Origin: Acidobacteriaceae bacterium
GTDB lineage: Bacteria > Acidobacteriota > Terriglobia > Terriglobales > Acidobacteriaceae
NCBI GenBank assembly: GCA_003140705.1
Contig: PLKU01000119.1
Location: 844 to 8,464 of the forward strand
Reading direction: 5' to 3'
DNA length: 7,621 nt
Both the position numbers and the translations under genes were made by a program. The notes beneath the pieces were generated by a model that worked only from the letters and a program-made list of their open reading frames with translations, was not told the origin of the DNA and did not search any database. Of this stretch, positions 6,039-7,621 are shown piece after piece (position 1 is the stretch's first letter; each line of letters begins with the position of its first letter).

Positions 6039-7444
6039 CTGCGGCCACGCAACCTGGAACAAAAAAGACCGCGCCCAAGAATCGTCCCGCGGCGATTTCT
6101 CTGGCACGTAAGGCAGCATTCAACATTCTCCTTGGGGTTGAACGCGGCCAATCCCACTCTGACGATCTGCTCCGCGGCAAAACAGTGAATGCGCTTTCCG
6201 CTCCTGACCGCAACCTGGCTACGGCGCTTGTCCTCGGCGTACTCCGCTGGCAGATTCAGCTCGACCACCTGCTCCTGCCTCTCCTCAAACACCCCAATGC
6301 CCGGCTTGACCCTGAAGTCCTGATCGCTTTGCGCCTCGGAGCTTTCCAGCTCCTTCATCTGAATCGCATCCCTGCCCGCGCCGCGATTGACGAAAGTGTA
6401 GAGCTGGCCAAGCAAGCCGGCCATCGCTTTGCTTCAGGAATGGTCAACGCCGTTCTTCGCAAACTGGCTTCCGCTCCGCGCTCGGATCTTCCGGAACTAT
6501 CCGCCGCGCAGATTGCGCTTGCCCAGGCGCATCCCACATGGATGGTCGAACGCTGGGCAGGCTTCTACGGCATCGACGCCGCTCGTGAACTCTGCCATCA
6601 CGGCCAGCTTCAACCCATCCTCATCGTCCGCATCCACGATCCGGCCGTTGTGCAGGAACTCACCGCGGTGAGCATTCAGCTGCAGCCCGGCAACTTGCTC
6701 GCCTCCGCATTCAACGTTGGCTCCGGAGAGGTCAGCGAAAGCGCAGCGTTGAATGAGGGGCGCTTGCGCATTCAGGATGAAGGCTCGCAGTTGATCGCCG
6801 AGCTCGCCAGCGCAAGCAGCAACCGCCCGGTCAAATCAATCCTGGATAGTTGCGCCGCGCCCGGCAACAAGACGCTCATTCTCGCCCAACGCAATCCCAA
6901 AGCCCGCATCCTCGTCTGCGAGTCCAGTGCCCAGCGCTTTGAGCCATTGCGCCAGCGACTCGCTCCGCTTGGCGAGAGAATTGAATGCCGCCTCACCGAC
7001 GCCGGCACGATCCGTGAAGACTCTGCCTTCGACCTCGCACTCGCCGATGTCCCGTGCAGCGGCACCGGCACTCTGGGGCGCAATCCAGAAATCCGCCACC
7101 GCCTTCACCTCCAAGACCTCGCGCGCCAGGCCGAACGCCAGCGCTCCATTCTTGAGGCCGCCCTGCGCGCCGTCCGTCCCGGTGGCCGCGTCGTCTACTC
7201 CACCTGCGCCATGGAGCCCGAAGAGAACGAGCAGGTCGTCTCCGCGGTCCTTGCAGACACTTCGAACGTCCGCCAGATTTCGCTCGAATCCAGCATCGAT
7301 TCCCTGGCCGCCGAAAACATCCTGATCCCTTCCGCAGCAGACCGGCTCAAAGCCTCACTCACGCCCGAAGGCGCGCTCCGCCTGCTTCCCGGCGCATTCC
7401 ACACCGACGGCTTCTTCATCGCTTTGATTGAAAGAACTGCCTGA
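6035..7444 (+). CDS. rsmB: 16S rRNA (cytosine-967 C5)-methyltransferase RsmB
   Basis: Methylates C5 of cytosine 967 (E. coli numbering) in 16S rRNA using S-adenosylmethionine. The 469-aa protein shows the RsmB layout. After a basic start come a NusB-like helical RNA-binding domain (about 21-145, with ARKAAFNILLGVERG and FASGMVNAVLRKL) and a linker with QDEGSQLIAEL (247-257). The Rossmann methyltransferase domain follows. Motif I is LDSCAAPGNKT (270-280), with Asn where CAAPGGKT is usual. Motif IV is DVPCSGTGTLGRNPEIR (338-354) with C341. Motif VI is VVYSTCAMEPEENEQVV (386-402) with C391. In the family one of these cysteines is the nucleophile and the other releases the product. The start overlaps the fmt stop (ATGA). 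The gene is also known as sun/rsmB, and the def-fmt-rsmB order is common in bacteria. Confidence 0.95.
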   Translation: MTAATQPGTKKTAPKNRPAAISLARKAAFNILLGVERGQSHSDDLLRGKTVNALSAPDRNLATALVLGVLRWQIQLDHLLLPLLKHPNARLDPEVLIALRLGAFQLLHLNRIPARAAIDESVELAKQAGHRFASGMVNAVLRKLASAPRSDLPELSAAQIALAQAHPTWMVERWAGFYGIDAARELCHHGQLQPILIVRIHDPAVVQELTAVSIQLQPGNLLASAFNVGSGEVSESAALNEGRLRIQDEGSQLIAELASASSNRPVKSILDSCAAPGNKTLILAQRNPKARILVCESSAQRFEPLRQRLAPLGERIECRLTDAGTIREDSAFDLALADVPCSGTGTLGRNPEIRHRLHLQDLARQAERQRSILEAALRAVRPGGRVVYSTCAMEPEENEQVVSAVLADTSNVRQISLESSIDSLAAENILIPSAADRLKASLTPEGALRLLPGAFHTDGFFIALIERTA

Positions 7445-7469
7445 ACGGCAGCGCTCGTTGAGCCGTGAG

Positions 7470-7501
7470 CCCGCTGACTCGCCGACCTGCTAGGTCGCTA
7501 C
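7470..7501 (+). repeat. Octameric repeat copy after rsmB
   Basis: Four octamers read CCCGCTGA, CTCGCCGA, CCTGCTAG, GTCGCTAC, with the same phase and core as the array before aroC. The array fills most of the 53-nt gap between two convergent genes and runs over the stop codon of the minus-strand gene (7498-7500). Positions 7480-7491 match 3319-3330 at 11 of 12 bases. Confidence 0.55.
7483..7497. terminator. Small hairpin between convergent genes
   Basis: A perfect 6-bp stem, CGACCT (7483-7488) with AGGTCG (7492-7497), closes a 3-nt loop. It sits between the ends of rsmB and the minus-strand gene and could act as a bidirectional termination signal. There is no T tract on either side, so a rho-independent mechanism is not supported. 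Confidence 0.25.
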
Positions 7502-7621
7502 TCCGCGCCGAGCTTCAGTTCCCCGTAATCCCGCCCCACCAAGCCGCAGAGCGCCTCCACCACCAACTCGTGATCGTCCCGCTGTGCCAGTCCCGAGATG
7601 GTCGCACTGCCAACCACGCCT
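7498..7621 (-). CDS. C-terminal end of a UPF0303 / HbpS-like (heme-degrading domain) family protein, partial
   Basis: On the minus strand the window edge carries 40 codons and a TAG stop. The peptide ends with the stretch [22 protein letters not shown] followed by a short acidic tail (..ELKLGAE). The combination SGL-Q-DDH-LVVEAL is the typical C-terminal signature of UPF0303 proteins, related to the HbpS-like fold whose members include heme-binding proteins; these are about 160 aa. Only a quarter of the protein would be present and the start lies beyond the edge. It converges with rsmB. The biochemical role of UPF0303 proteins is unsettled. The reading frame is solid; the family call comes from memory of the motif. 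Confidence 0.65.
   Translation of the reverse strand, partial: GVVGSATISGLAQRDDHELVVEALCGLVGRDYGELKLGAE

Overview
The window looks like an ordinary chromosomal stretch from a GC-rich Gram-negative-type bacterium. The best guess is an acidobacterium (Terriglobia-like). This rests on the exported SurA-like PPIase with a long Ala/Pro/Lys tail, a YhaM-like HD protein and an EVE protein beside aroC-def-fmt-rsmB, and octameric intergenic repeats. No rRNA or unique marker is present, so the assignment is an inference from general family resemblance.

Layout. Positions 2-1669 (+) hold the 3' part of a SurA/parvulin-type peptidyl-prolyl isomerase whose N-terminus, probably with its signal peptide, lies outside the window. 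A stem-loop follows at about 1679-1727. Then comes a complete OB-fold plus HD-domain phosphohydrolase of the YhaM type (1766-2761, +), converging with a small EVE-domain protein (2774-3163, -). The gap 3164-3360 separates the divergent EVE gene and aroC. It carries two oppositely oriented arrays of a degenerate 8-bp repeat and a possible -10 box immediately before aroC.

The right half (3361-7444) is a tight four-gene run on the + strand: aroC (chorismate synthase), def (peptide deformylase), fmt (methionyl-tRNA formyltransferase) and rsmB (16S rRNA m5C967 methyltransferase). The gap or overlap between successive genes is 9 nt gap, 7 nt overlap and 4 nt overlap. def and fmt act at opposite ends of the formyl-methionine cycle and rsmB matures the ribosome, so this is mainly a translation operon with the last step of the shikimate pathway at its head. 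A third copy of the octameric repeat and a small hairpin lie after rsmB. The last 124 bases encode the C-terminus of a convergent gene (- strand) resembling the UPF0303 / HbpS-like family.

No CRISPR array, insertion sequence, tRNA or defence or mobile system is visible. The most interesting items are the dispersed 8-bp-period repeats, the evenly spaced basic motif in the PPIase tail, and the possible leaderless start of aroC.
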